Shown here in pieces: positions 9,497 to 20,379 of a stretch of 64,000 nt of DNA (its first letter is position 1; the number at the start of each line of letters is the position of its first letter). The notes beneath the pieces are model-generated. The model had not been told where the DNA came from. It saw only the letters and a list, made by a program, of their open reading frames with translations, and searched no databases. The translations under genes and the position numbers were made by a program. Source of the stretch: Isoetes taiwanensis (taxonomy: Eukaryota > Streptophyta > Lycopodiopsida > Isoetales > Isoetaceae); assembly GCA_021234155.1 (NCBI GenBank), contig JAJEKV010000047.1, positions 2,592,494 through 2,656,493 on the forward strand, written 5' to 3'.

Positions 9497-11985
9497 TTAC
9501 TTATGTCTACAAGAAATCTCTCCATCACCGTCACGAACAAAAAGCTCATCAAGCAATTCATCCCATTGAAAAATTCCCTCTAATGGCCCTTTTATCTTCC
9601 CATCCAATGCATCATCAGGATGGACAGAATTAAAGTCATTTGAAGGTGCAAAGGCATCTGGAATGTCTAGAGATACAGCTCGCTCCAAAGCAGCCCTGTG
9701 CTCATCAGTATGCTCCTTTGCCCGAGTTTGTTGTCTTATCATCTTCTGAGGTCTTGGTGCCGTACTTATGCCTTCCCTGTCTTGCATTAGCTACATGATT
9801 GGAGACAAACATTTCAATTCTAACATCCTTAACTTGAAAAACAAATTGCTAGATCGTTATACCTCCAAAGCTTTGTCAGCCTCCCTTGCAATTGCCACAA
9901 TGGAGTGGTCTCCCGTTGCATTACATGATAAAACAATATGTTCGAATCGCCCCTCCACAGGTATGTTTGTTCTGACTTCAGGTGGGAATTTCCCACACCT
10001 GAAAATAGCAAAGATACCTATAAAAATATTACTCAAAATTTCGAGATAATGCATCTTGTATATCGTGTTCAAAGCTAAAAACATTTTGCAATGGCATAAA
10101 TCTATTTTATCCTTCAACTTAATAAAACACAAAATCCTTTTTATGCTGTTCAAGAAGGATTTTCTGATGTGCACTGTATCACATTTTCAAGGACCATGTT
10201 TGAGCATGAACACATGATCCAATGTGATCACATGATCCAATATGGTGAAGATTCTCCCAATCACATCGCTTAACAGCTCAGCTGATGGACTCCACCAAAA
10301 ATCCAATATGCAGCTGGTGAAGTTTTTTTTATTAAGACCCGAGTCCCAGTCACCTGGGACAAACTTTGCATTTGTACTGGAACAAACTTTGCATTTGTAC
10401 AATATTCTCAAAGAGGTTCATGCCTCCTAGGACTCTTTTCAAGATCAAAACTGGAAACTCAATGGTTGGAATTTCCCTAATTGCAACCTGATTCCAAGTG
10501 GTGGTTTAGCATGCAACTTTCACTTTGATTGCACCTTATTGGCTTCTACATCTGTTGAAAAGCTTAACAGAATCTATATGATTCATCAGCTTCACTTCAA
10601 GGGCAAAAAAATTTCTCTTACATAACACGTCAAAAACTGCAGCTAGCAGCAATGGATTCTGGTTCGACCTTACCTATCAAATCAAGCATCGCATATTTTG
10701 CACTATCATGAATTCTAATAACAAACAGAGCAACTCCATATGCGTAATGGGGTGGTATCATCAAATATTGGGTGGGTCATTCAATGCTCTGACTGCCAAC
10801 ATTTAAAATGCCTTGCTTACTACTGCACACTTTTTCCTATGACATATCAGGTTAGAGAAAAGCTTCATATACCAAAATGCAAGACAACATGCAGCAGCTA
10901 TGAATCATCCTTGCATTGTTCAAGGAAGAGAGAAAAGTTCTTAGATACTTACTGACACCACTTCCTCTCGACTATGTGATAGAATCGTCCAGGTGCATAT
11001 AATCGCCGAGGGTCTCTGTACAGCTTTGTTTCTGGAATGCATGTATCTCTTGTGCATCTTGCACATAGAAGGCATGGAAGACTGTGAAACATTATAAAAT
11101 GAGTAACCAAAGGAAATCAGTATAGAACATCCCTAGTTTTTTCATTACCAGAAAATGGAGTTGAATATATCCTCCAATGGCGTGGCTGTCCGTGGAAGAA
11201 AATCATCCTTTCAAAAAGAAATTATACATTTAGTGAACAGCCAGTGAAATGTAGGAATGTAAGATGACAAGCAGCATTACCTGCAAAATTACTGAATGGA
11301 TCACGTCTGCATATTCTATTGCCAAATTAAGAGACATACATCGAGCAGGAGCAATGGCATAGCAGCGGACACGATTTCTAGAAATAGCTCCTACTAGAAA
11401 AGGGAATTTTACAGCCAATATTGCCATCATTGAAGCAACACCAGAGCCAAGAGAATGGCCTGCAAATATGAGTGTATATGTAGGGTGTTTCAACACCAGA
11501 GCTTTCAGAGTTTCTGCCTCTTTGTTTAGCAACCAGCAAGCAGCTCTCAGCAGGCCATGGTGCACATAACCCTCATTAAATCTTTGTTTCCCTAACTTGT
11601 TGTCCCAAAGGACAAAATAATCCATTTCTCTGCGCAGATTAAGGCCTCTCATAGCCAACACAATTTCTGAATTATCATGATCAAGATAAATGAGATAGGG
11701 AGGCACAATTTCTTTCTTGGGAGTGTGGTTCACCTTTTTATGCACGTTTTCAAGTTTTATTTGGTATCCACCAGGAGGGGCCCATTCTGGATGACTTAGA
11801 TCCTGTTCATACACAGCTAAAGTAAGCCTGCACATGCGAGGAACTGGTTCGAATTCATCTGCTTCAGCCAATTCCCATGAATTGCTATCCTGATCACCTG
11901 AATAACAGCAGCGTTTATATGCCCATCTGGTGCAAACTAAACAATACACTGCTTCAGCAATAGGGACTCCCACAGCCAAGGACAT
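9497..11985 (-). CDS. Class-3 lipase, sn1-specific diacylglycerol lipase-like (5 exons)
   Basis: Exons on the minus strand are 11985-11281, 11207-11149, 11081-10953, 9998-9863 and 9790-9497, joined by GT-AG introns with phases that agree throughout. They give 440 residues, within the usual size of plant DAGL-like lipases. The start follows the family N-terminus, with a Trp-Ala-x-Lys-Arg-Cys stretch at 21-26. The alpha/beta-hydrolase nucleophile elbow is GHSLG at 176-180 (Ser178). APARCMSLNLA precedes the end of exon 1. DDFLPR at 236-241 is the likely site of the catalytic Asp, and FEHIVLSCN holds His318, the candidate catalytic His. A Cys-rich segment CLLCARC follows at about 258-264. The family hydrolyses acyl esters of glycerolipids, often at membranes. 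No frameshift or premature stop was seen, so this looks like a working host gene. A separate 5' untranslated exon is possible upstream of 11990 but was not defined. The exact substrate cannot be told from sequence. Confidence 0.9.
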
Positions 11986-12385
11986 ATCCCCAGGTTGAGA
12001 TCCTGTTTCACTTACAAGCTTATAAATGAAAAGGGAGAAGCAATTTATTTCGATGCTTTGCTTTGCTTTCCAAATGAGAAGCAGCTCATAACGGATGCTT
12101 AGACTGCAAGAAATTGTTTAAATGGAAAAATATGACCTGATAAAGTAGAATTCAAGGGATTACTCTGCTGAGACCTCCATTACGGTGTTGGCGATAGCCA
12201 GCTCCAGATGATGTTCGCTAAGAAAATGCGTGGGGTAACCTTTTTTTTGCCTAGGATGTACGCGTGGCATTGCTTTTAGGTTACATGTGCGGTTGGTGGA
12301 AATCTAGTTGTACATCCTACCATCATGGCCCATTTCTAAACGGAGCTATGCTTTGAATAAATGATATATATGTTCTTATGTTTGT
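11986..12385. other. Proximal 5' flank of the lipase gene
   Basis: This is the upstream side of the minus-strand lipase. No clear TATA box could be placed with confidence. It leads directly into the CACGTGGC-bearing minisatellite. Confidence 0.4.
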
Positions 12386-12389
12386 CCCA

Positions 12390-12890
12390 CTCAATCCGAC
12401 CGTTGATCCGAGATCCTAGGGCTCACGTGGCCGTTGATCCGAGATCCTAGGGCTCACGTGGCTTTGGGACGTATCGTACGGCCCAGATGGCTTGGGAGTT
12501 TGTATATAGATTATATGTAAGCGATCCTACGGTCCAGGTTGATTTGATCCTGATCGTCGGTCCGAGATCCTACGTCTCACGTTGTGGGACACATCCTATG
12601 GTGCACATGGCTTTGATCGTCGGTCCGAGATCCTACGTCTCACGTTGTGGGACACATCGGCTTTGGGAATTATATGTAATAGATTCTGCGGTCTAGATTG
12701 TTCTTGATCCTGATCGTCGATCCAGGATCTTACGGCTCACGTGGCTTAGCACATATCCTACAGTGCACATGACTTTGGGAATTATATGTAATAGATTCTA
12801 TGGCTCATGTTGCTTTAATTATTGTCACGTAATGAGATCTCGACCCTTGATCGGGTCCAAGATCCTACGGCCCACGTTGAATGCTCATCT
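12390..12890. repeat. Minisatellite with G-box/ABRE-like cores
   Basis: The region is made of direct repeats built on 'GATCCGAGATCCTA-GGCTCACGTGGCTTTGG', in two spacings. A unit of about 29 bases repeats at about 12401-12460. A unit of about 67 bases, GATCGTCGGTCCGAGATCCT onward, repeats at about 12557 and 12618. The core CACGTGGC occurs at about 12424, 12453 and 12738; elsewhere it has mutated to CACGTTG. The ORF at 12487-12696 is a reading of the repeat. The array lies 400-900 bp upstream of the lipase start. Confidence 0.7.
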
Positions 12891-12914
12891 CTTAAGAAAA
12901 TGCTTTTAAAATTT

Positions 12915-13000
12915 TTATGTTATATGGGGGATTTGAACCCTAGTCATTGACCCCCCCAACCCCCTATTCTAACCACTAGATCAAGCAATAATTTCATAAA
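12915..13000 (-). repeat. tRNA-derived SINE-like head
   Basis: On the minus strand an A-box-like TGATCTAGTGGTTAGAATA is followed about 35 bases later by the B-box-like GGGTTCAAATCCCC, with a C-rich insert between. This is the internal RNA polymerase III promoter layout of tRNA-derived SINEs. A full cloverleaf cannot be drawn, so it is not a tRNA gene. The 3' body and tail were not delimited. Confidence 0.5.
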
Positions 13001-13069
13001 TAAATTATGTTTTTAATACACTTAAGGGTAATATTCTAATTAAGATAAAATAAAGTATAACATTCTAGC

Positions 13070-13790
13070 TAGTTCAAAAGAGTTCTGGAATGTTCTGGAA
13101 GGCTCTAGAAAGTTCCAAAATATTCTAGAAAATCCTAGAACATAAGAGAATCTGAGGGGAATCTAAGAAAATTCTTCCAGAAAGTTCCAAATTGTTCTAA
13201 TAAGTTCTAGAATGTTCTAAAATGTAGGGGAATCTATAGGAATGTAAGAGAATCTAGGGAAATACTTCCAGAAAGTTCTAGGATATTTTGAAAGTCTCAT
13301 AATGTTCCAAAAAGTCTTAGAATGTTCTAAAAAGTTCTAGAATGTAAAGGAATCCAGGAGAATCTAACAGAATCTAAAAAAATCTCATAAAATGTAAGAG
13401 AATCTAGGAAAATATTTACAAGCCTAAGGGAATCTCTTAAAATCTAGGGGATCTAAGGGCATCTTCATAAATTTTAAGGGAACCTAAGAAAATGTTGACG
13501 AAATCTTAGAGTATCTAGGGGAATCTTTATAGAATCTCTTTGAATCTCATATAATGTAAGGGAGCCTAGGGCAATCTCATAAAATCTAAAGGGATCTAAG
13601 GGAATCTAAGGGAATCTAAGGGGATCTTCATAGAATCTTAGAGAAACTACGGAAATTTAATGGAATCTAGAGGGAATCTTATAAAATTTAGAGGAATCTC
13701 CACGAAACCTCCAAGAGAACCTTGGTAGAATCTTGGAGAATCTATGAATTTAGAGTATTCTCAAGAGATTCTTTTAGAATGTAGGGCACG
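13070..13790. repeat. Degenerate short-period repeat, TTCTAGAA and GGAATCT rich
   Basis: About 700 bp of diverged repeats. The first third is dominated by TTCTAGAA, TTCTGGAA and TTCCAGAA words, the rest by GGAATCTAAGGGAATCT-like words. It codes for nothing. At 13082-13116 the words fall into seven consecutive five-base units of heat-shock-element type. Confidence 0.65.
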
Positions 13791-15150
13791 ACAAGAACTT
13801 GCAGCATAGGAACATGCTAAAACTCGAACATGCACCATAGAACGCATTAAATTTCTTGTTTAGATATACTGTGCTAATTTCGTTTTGGGCTGGGGGAGGG
13901 TTTTGAGGTAGTGGTTAGGACTATGATTTTCGTATGGTATTTTATAAAAAACGGTATAATTTGCCATGTGGGAGGAGCTTGAGTGATTTTTGCTATTTTG
14001 GGTGGTTTGGAACTCCCTCTTTGCATGGATCTTTTTTGCAAAGGCTCAATTGCAGAAAGCCAAATTTGGAAGGCACGAGCCAATTGTTGTGCTGCCGTCT
14101 GGGAGAATGGGCGCCTCTTTCTTCTTTCGGCAGAGATCCGGGTGGGCGGGCGTTGAAGCCCAAAGTTTGCAGTTGTTGTCTCAGCACAGAATCAGATGCT
14201 CATTCGTGATCCTATTGAAATGCCCCTTACCTGATTACAGAAGGAAGAACTGCTTATTTTACCCTGGCAGGGGACCCAGTGCAGCCAGCATGTGAGTGGC
14301 TAAGGAGTGCTTACAGCGGAGGGGCAGCATGGACTCGGCCCCCGCAGACTTCGGCAAAGAAACAGAGCTACGGTGCCTGGATCTGCCCCTGCTTCTAGCT
14401 AAAGGGATGATCTGCTCCCGCTTCTAACTGAAGCTTGGATCTGCTGCTCATCGAAGGCGGGATCTGCCCCTGCACTGCTGCAGGCAGGAATCAAATGGCC
14501 AAGGCTTGGAGTAGACTTGGAGCAGAGATTGGAGACTTTGTGAAGGCGTGGAGCAGAGATTGGAGCATAGTGGACTTGGAAAATTTCTCTCGTTTAATGA
14601 TATTGTGGTTTTAGACCATTGAGGTCTGCACCATTGGAAAAATTTGTTTCGCTTTAGTTGTAAATGATGTGGGCCATCGATCTGGTACAATGCCAGGAAT
14701 ATTCCCGACATCGATGGCTTGCAATAAAAGATAAACCAAACGCTATAATACATGGAAAAAACGAATAACCAAATTCAACGAATAACCAAATATCATCTTA
14801 TTTAGAAAAAGCAAAAGTGTTAATTTTCGGGAAGGCATGTAACGCCACATGCAGCGTTCCCTATTTGTTTGAGGGTCCTCTTGACGTTAAAAAAACTATT
14901 CTATTCTATTCTTGCCGGAGGTTCGTTTTGAATCGTTCATCTCTTTTAATGCAACCACACTTGAACGCGGGTACACAAGTAAATGGCGAAAAAAAGGAGG
15001 AAAGATTCATGGTGCGCCCTAATTCCTTACCTATGTTTTGCGTTTCCGAGTTATAGTGGAGGAAGGCCCTATTTCAACCATGTACAGTAGTAGGGGCAAG
15101 TCCCATCTTGTTGTGATGTCTCATAAGCTCCATGAACCTCCCGTGGACAA
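13791..15150. other. Intergenic, nothing firm
   Basis: ORFs at 13934-14295 (+), 13874-14083 (-) and 14448-14753 (-) overlap on opposite strands and carry no motif. GGATCTGC(C/T)CCTGC-like words recur between 14380 and 14475. A short TATTC repeat lies near 14899. Nothing else was recognised. Confidence 0.4.
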
Positions 15151-15154
15151 TAAA

Positions 15155-15205
15155 AGTCTGTCTGCCTGCCTGCCTGCCTGTGCGCCTGCCTGTGTGTTTC
15201 TCTGT
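15155..15205. repeat. TGCC/TGTC microsatellite
   Basis: CTGCCTGCCTGCCTGCCTG followed by decayed CTGTGTGT units. A simple-sequence repeat. Confidence 0.75.
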
Positions 15206-15369
15206 CTGTGTGTCTTTTGGAGGCTTCTGATCTAGTTTGCTATGGATGCGGTAGCTTTAGCAGCCATGAAACCATTTTCAGTCTTCATCTCAGACTTGGA
15301 TGGAGCTTTTATAGACATGGATATGGACGAGACTTGCGCAATCTTCTTGGCGATTTTATCGTTTAATAT

Positions 15370-15540
15370 ATGTAGAAAATCAACACCATTCAGTACATTG
15401 CCTCAAACCTTATAGTATTTTGCAAACTTCGATATACAGTATATTAAAACTTGTACAAGTATACCCAACAAACGAGGATCGCTATCTACGATCTAGATCG
15501 AGGAATAAAGGGTGTATATGCCCATCGAACAGCTCTCGAT
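15370..15540 (+). repeat. Dispersed repeat, copy 1 (partner 28160-28330)
   Basis: The phrases AAAATCAACACCAT, CTTATAGTATTTTGC, ATACAGTATA, AACAAACGAGGA and GGGTGTATATGCC(C) occur in the same order and direction at 28160-28330, as AAATCAACACCATATAGTAT, CTTATAGTATTTTGC, ATACAGTATA, ACAAACGAGGAA and GGGTGAATATGCC. It is non-coding. A transposable-element fragment is likely, family unknown. Confidence 0.6.
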
Positions 15541-15604
15541 GCCCCACGTCACCCCTTCCCCATGTGAATATGTACCCAAACTAGAGGAGGTTTCGAGGGG
15601 ATTA

Positions 15605-15700
15605 TATTCTGGAAGTGTTGGATGTAATGGTTTATGTTAATTAATGTTAATGGTAGTTATGTATTAGTTGTTGTATTAAAAAAAAAAAAAAGGTGCTGCG
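15605..15700 (+). repeat. Dispersed repeat with A-rich tail (inverse partner near 27945-28060)
   Basis: GTGTTGGATGTAATGG, ATGTTAATTAATGTTAATGG and TAGTTATGTATTAGTTG are matched on the opposite strand at about 27945-28060. The plus-strand copy ends in a run of 14 A (about 15678-15691), like the tail of a retroposed sequence. Confidence 0.5.
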
Positions 15701-17170
15701 CACGAAGGGTTGCCCTCCGATGTCCTGAAGGGATGTGTGCATAGTTTTTGATGCATAGTGCTCCAAACTAAGAATAAGTTCATGATGGTCTAACTATGTT
15801 AAACTCAGATGTTACCTCCTCGTAATACACTAGTCCAGCTCAAAAGTTAAAAGTTTTGCAAGTTTCGGCACAAAAATCCGGCTTAATATGCTTTGCAAGT
15901 TGAAGCTCCGCTAAAAAACATATGCGGCAACAATAAGCTTTGCTCAAAAATATTTGTGGCAACAAGAAGCTTTGCAACGTGAAGTTTTGCTAGGTGTGTA
16001 TATTGACGATGACAATTTGTTAGGTGTGTATCTCTGCAAGAAGATCCAGAAGCTCTGCAAGAAGTTATGTAGAAAGCTCTGCAAGAAGCTCTGTTGTTGT
16101 TTACTTAGTAGCTGTTTACCTTAAAGAATTTCCAGTTGTTTACCTGCTGGGCGGACAATTTCCCCTCCGTGTTAATCCGCGTTATTGGCATATCCCACGT
16201 GGCTACACAAAAATAAGCGCTAGCTAAAATGGATGACCCAACTTCTAAATTGTCTGCTAAAAATTGTTAGAATCACATATTTTCCAATTTTGGAAAACCA
16301 AACCCAAACCAAAAAAGAAGATAAGATACATAAGAGGGAATGAGAACACACAAGTGACTATTGGATTTAAGCCATTATTGTTAACGCCACAGACAACAGA
16401 AATTTGATAGCAAGCAACAGAAACTTGGAGGCAAACATAGTGCCACATACAACAAATATGATCACATTATGATGATATATTGGAGAGTGAAGGACAGTAC
16501 AAGGATGATTTAGCCATTAGATAGTTTCATAAAGAATCAAAACATTTCTGCTCTAAGGCAATGCCCTACAAAAATTCATCTGAGCTAAATTATAACCCTT
16601 TGCAATGTTTTAAAAAAGTCATGCAAAGAGGGCGCTAACCTTCTCTTTTAATTGTTCCAACTCTTCTATTGCACTAACTGAAGATGACTGTTGTGAGGAT
16701 TCCTCCTCTGTCAAGCAACTTGATTGTTGAGAAAATTCCTGCTCTCTTAAGTTTGATCTCTTAAATAATGTCCGCTTTTTGTAATAGGTCTATTTCAGAC
16801 CATTTCTAATTCTTTCCAGGCACACAATTTATGTTGTTTGATCTGCAAATGCATATCTTGTGGAAAGAAATAAGAGCATGCAACAACCATTAAAATATGC
16901 CCAAAACTTTGTATCTAGAGCACATTCAATGTTCCAAAATAAAACAGAAATAATAAGACTTAATGCTGGAATTAAGTAGACACAATCAGAAAGAAAACAA
17001 AGAAATTTAAAAGACTGGCCTGCCTCGGAATGTCAGATTGCAAACCGTTGTAGCATGCTTTTCTGCTCGTTCTTTTCAGTGGCAGAATTGGCCTTACCAG
17101 TTCGGATAAGATTTTAGCCATTCAGTGTGGGTTGGCACTTCAGGCATCCACTGTCCCATTGCCCCATCGA
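15701..17170. other. Intergenic, nothing firm
   Basis: GAAGCTCTGCAAGAAG-like words repeat between 16030 and 16105. No supported coding region was found; ORFs at 16024-16227 and 16257-16448 lack motifs. Confidence 0.4.
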
Positions 17171-17580
17171 CACTTCTAGAGAATGCCTGCTAGACGTCAG
17201 AAAAATCGTCAGAAAGCCTTTACAAATCATACAAATGCCCAGGCTAAGTGGCTGACAATTATCTGACGACTAGCCCGACTAATATTATCTGACGATTGTG
17301 CGTCAGATGATGCATCAGGTAATTCGTTAGCCAAACGTTAGGTCAAGTGTCAGGGTACGCATTACGATATTAGTCAGACAACAAACGTCAGCCTATTAGT
17401 CAGGACATTCGTCAGGCCGTTAGTCAGGAAATAAGTCAGAATATTAGTCAGGACTTTGGTCAGCTTATTAATCAACACAATAGTCACGCTATTAGTCAAG
17501 AAAGTAGTCAAATTATTAGTCCGGACATTGATTAGCCTATTAGTCAGGACAATGGTCAGGCTATTGGTCAATTTTAATTA
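17171..17580 (+). mobile_element. CACTA-like element end with subterminal TTAGTCAG repeats
   Basis: The left end reads CACTTCTAGAGAA, followed by GACGTCAGAAAAATCGTCAG. This resembles the start (CACTACAAGAGAA) and end of the complete CACTA element at 30861-35784. Between 17340 and 17580 there are more than ten short direct copies of TTAGTCAG or close variants, the same subterminal word found in the complete element. Such repeats are transposase-binding sites in En/Spm-type elements. No matching right end was found in the window, so this is a truncated or very diverged copy. Confidence 0.65.
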
Positions 17581-18813
17581 ATTGCAAATTGAGTTTAATT
17601 GCAAATTGAGTTCAATAACAAAATTAATCATATAAATTCACATTACATCACATTATAGAAGATATACACATTATACTTTCTAATTAGTTCAACATTTTGC
17701 GAAACTCAATAATAGAATAATAATATGCCTTCACATTAAAGATATCTTTTCTATTGATTCAATATATCTTGCCAAAATATTCGAATACAAGACTGTCATC
17801 AGTACACAAGAGTGTCATTACAAAGACACAAGTAAATGAAAAATGATGTTTCAGATGTGCTAGTCAGACACGCCTTTGGATGTGCTAGTCTGAAGCGCTT
17901 TTGGATTAACTTATACTGTACAATGTTTTTAGTCACAAAAGAGCTCAATCTAGGGATCTCGAAATGCAAAATGTGATCTCCGGATCTGGTTTTCATGGTT
18001 TATATGTTCGATGCTCTAAGTATTTCCTGAGAAAAACACATTGGCTACTCATTTGTAACTAGCACCTTTGTCTCTCGCATATCACAACAGAAAATTAGTT
18101 AAGCACAAGCAACGATTGAAAAAAAGTAAGCTTGATCATCTCAAGGGATAAGCATGGAAAAATATCTACATATTAAAATATGGGAGCTGCGACACCATTC
18201 GAAAGATGTGGACAAACATGCTTACATTATCAACATCTACAAGAAACATGCGGGGACTATAAAGGCACAAAAACTTGTTGGATTCAGTTCAAATGAAATT
18301 ATGAATTGTAGCATGATCGCATAGAGATCATTTTGCTTCTATTCATACATCAAAGGCTGTAGAAAAATATGCATCGGCTTAAATGCCATTTTATCGACCT
18401 GATTTTCGCACTCCATAAATCGGCAGGTTGCATTTGTCCAAACATGTTGTGGCATTTGTTTATCCGAAACATCTTGTCTTAATCTCCACAAGGCCATTGT
18501 ATGATCAAGAGGCCAAGAGGCCAATGTGATTTATATTGCAAAAGATAAACAACATAAAAAGGCCTTCTTAAAATCGTGTAAGTAGCTTATATGCCAGGAA
18601 AACCTCACTTATCCTAGCATGGCAAATGTAGCATCGCCTTGTGTTGTTTTACACTATATCTTACTCTTGCCATCATTGATCTTGAATGCTTCAAAATGCA
18701 AAAAGCTCCAAAAGATCTGATATACATAGCTAAGGCACATTATCGGCTATGGCATAGAATAGAAATTATTCCAGGGTTGTGTGAAAGCATGAAATAAATA
18801 AGCCACTGCATAC
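17581..18813. other. Intergenic, nothing firm
   Basis: AT-rich sequence. ORFs at 17799-17996 and 18339-18524 (minus) have no motif. Confidence 0.4.
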
Positions 18814-18909
18814 CTTTGTTGGAGCAAATTCTTTGTTGCCCATACCCAGCCTATGACCATACAGTATTTCAACTGCACAGAACAACCACATTATAAATGG
18901 ATACGTAGC
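18814..18909 (-). CDS. Orphan internal exon of an unknown gene
   Basis: A 96-base open segment lies between a good acceptor (TTTAAAACAG) and a good donor (GTATGC) on the minus strand. It encodes exactly 32 codons in phase 0, including ATYPFIMWLFCAVEILYG and LGMGNKEFAPTK. The hydrophobic first half suggests a membrane segment. Neighbouring exons were not found with confidence. A minus-strand ORF at 19000-19257, reading GFVGYTEYMLEYTQYMLMTA, lies on its 5' side and could belong to the same gene or be chance. The family is not recognised. Confidence 0.3.
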
Positions 18910-19257
18910 CTGTTTTAAAGCACAATCGTCCATTTTTAAACAAAGAAGCATCTTATCTGTTTGCAGCAGAAGTTAGACCAGATCTTGAAGCAAACCGGCC
19001 TACCACAAACATTCTGGCTTCCCTGCTGTGTTCTTATTCATCAGATTGGAGCTGCCAGTTACCCGGTCCAGAACATCCTTGATCCACAACGCAACTGACC
19101 GTGCATTTACAGGGAACAAAGGGTTTTTAGCAGTCATCAACATATACTGGGTATATTCCAGCATATACTCAGTATATCCCACAAACCCACATAAATGAGG
19201 GTTTGCCCCCCTAGGGGCAACCCAAAAAGTGATCCCTTTGGGTTGCAACAAAAGCAA

Positions 19258-20279
19258 ACATAAGCAAACTTTAAGGACCTAAATCTTAATTACTAAGAAG
19301 TTTGAGTGTTCTAGTTGAACCTAAGAAGGCCTTATATTTTTATTCGAAAGAACATAGTTGAATTAAAACTATAATTTAGTTGTAAACTGGCTAAAGAATG
19401 ACATAAAAACACACGATGGCAAGTGTAAATGCGTCACTGCTAGTTCAAGCATAATGCATACATGATTCCAATGCAACACAAGCTGCCGAAAGCATACTTA
19501 CATTCCAATGCAACACAAATAGGAAGTGTTTAGTAGATCATATGATTAAGAACCACAAACTATAGTGTACAATCATATTTGAGGCAATTAAATATTATTG
19601 ACAAATCAATATATTATCCTCAGAGTATTTTATCGAAAAAAGCATTTATAACATAAGAATTGCTTATACAAAAAGCCATTCCATGTACTATGTGCTTTAA
19701 TTATCCTTTTCTATTGCATGCTCTATTGGACAAGGCCAGCATATTATCAAGAAAAAAATGGGCTGCAAATATCATAAAAACATGTCTATTGCACAATGGC
19801 CACCAAACTGATCATGGCAAATCCAAAAGGAATGCCTAACAAAGAAAATCTTTAAATGCAGACTTTGAAATCCTTTATCTTCCACGTCAAACTTGCATAT
19901 GTTTATTCATATTTTGATAAGTTCTCAAGTCATTAACCATGTAGAAAATTGATTGCATGGATAAAAATCTTTTAAACATACCTGTTATGCTTGAAAGATC
20001 AACGGTTTGAGATTTAGAAGACAAATGCCCCTGAATTTGCAACCCAACATGAATTTGGAATGGCATTCATAAGATTCACACCTATATTCAAGCATGTGAA
20101 GCTACAAGCATGCGAGCTATTCCTCATGTCTCTGACGAGGTTCATGTCGCCAATATGTTCTTCTCACAAAAAGTAGCAAGTCCTGTAAAGTTAACATTTC
20201 GTCCTTAGAAATACTCTTGTAGAATGCCATAATCTGTTTCAATCTGTTGTCATCAAACAGGTGAAGAAACTTAATTAAT
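19258..20279. other. Intergenic, one unassigned open segment
   Basis: Non-coding apart from a minus-strand open segment at about 20120-20320 reading EEHVAALDELSSIPLIKFLH and FDDNRLKQIMAFYKSI. This lies just beyond the Ty3 reverse-transcriptase fragment and does not look like retrotransposon. It may be an unrelated exon. Its function is unknown. Confidence 0.3.
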
Positions 20280-20379
20280 GGGATACTTGAGAGCTCATCC
20301 AGAGCTGCTACATGTTCTTCCCCTAAAAATCCAAAATGTCATCTGCCAAACTTATGGTCCCACTTATTATACCATGTTA

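Noticed and set aside
12487-12696. 69-codon ORF with repeated LIVGPRSYVSRCGTH
   Set aside because: It is the translation of the minisatellite upstream of the lipase, with no start context or conservation signal.
17374-17571. 65-codon minus-strand ORF with repeated LTN residues
   Set aside because: It is the translation of the TTAGTCAG subterminal repeats of the CACTA element, not a protein gene.
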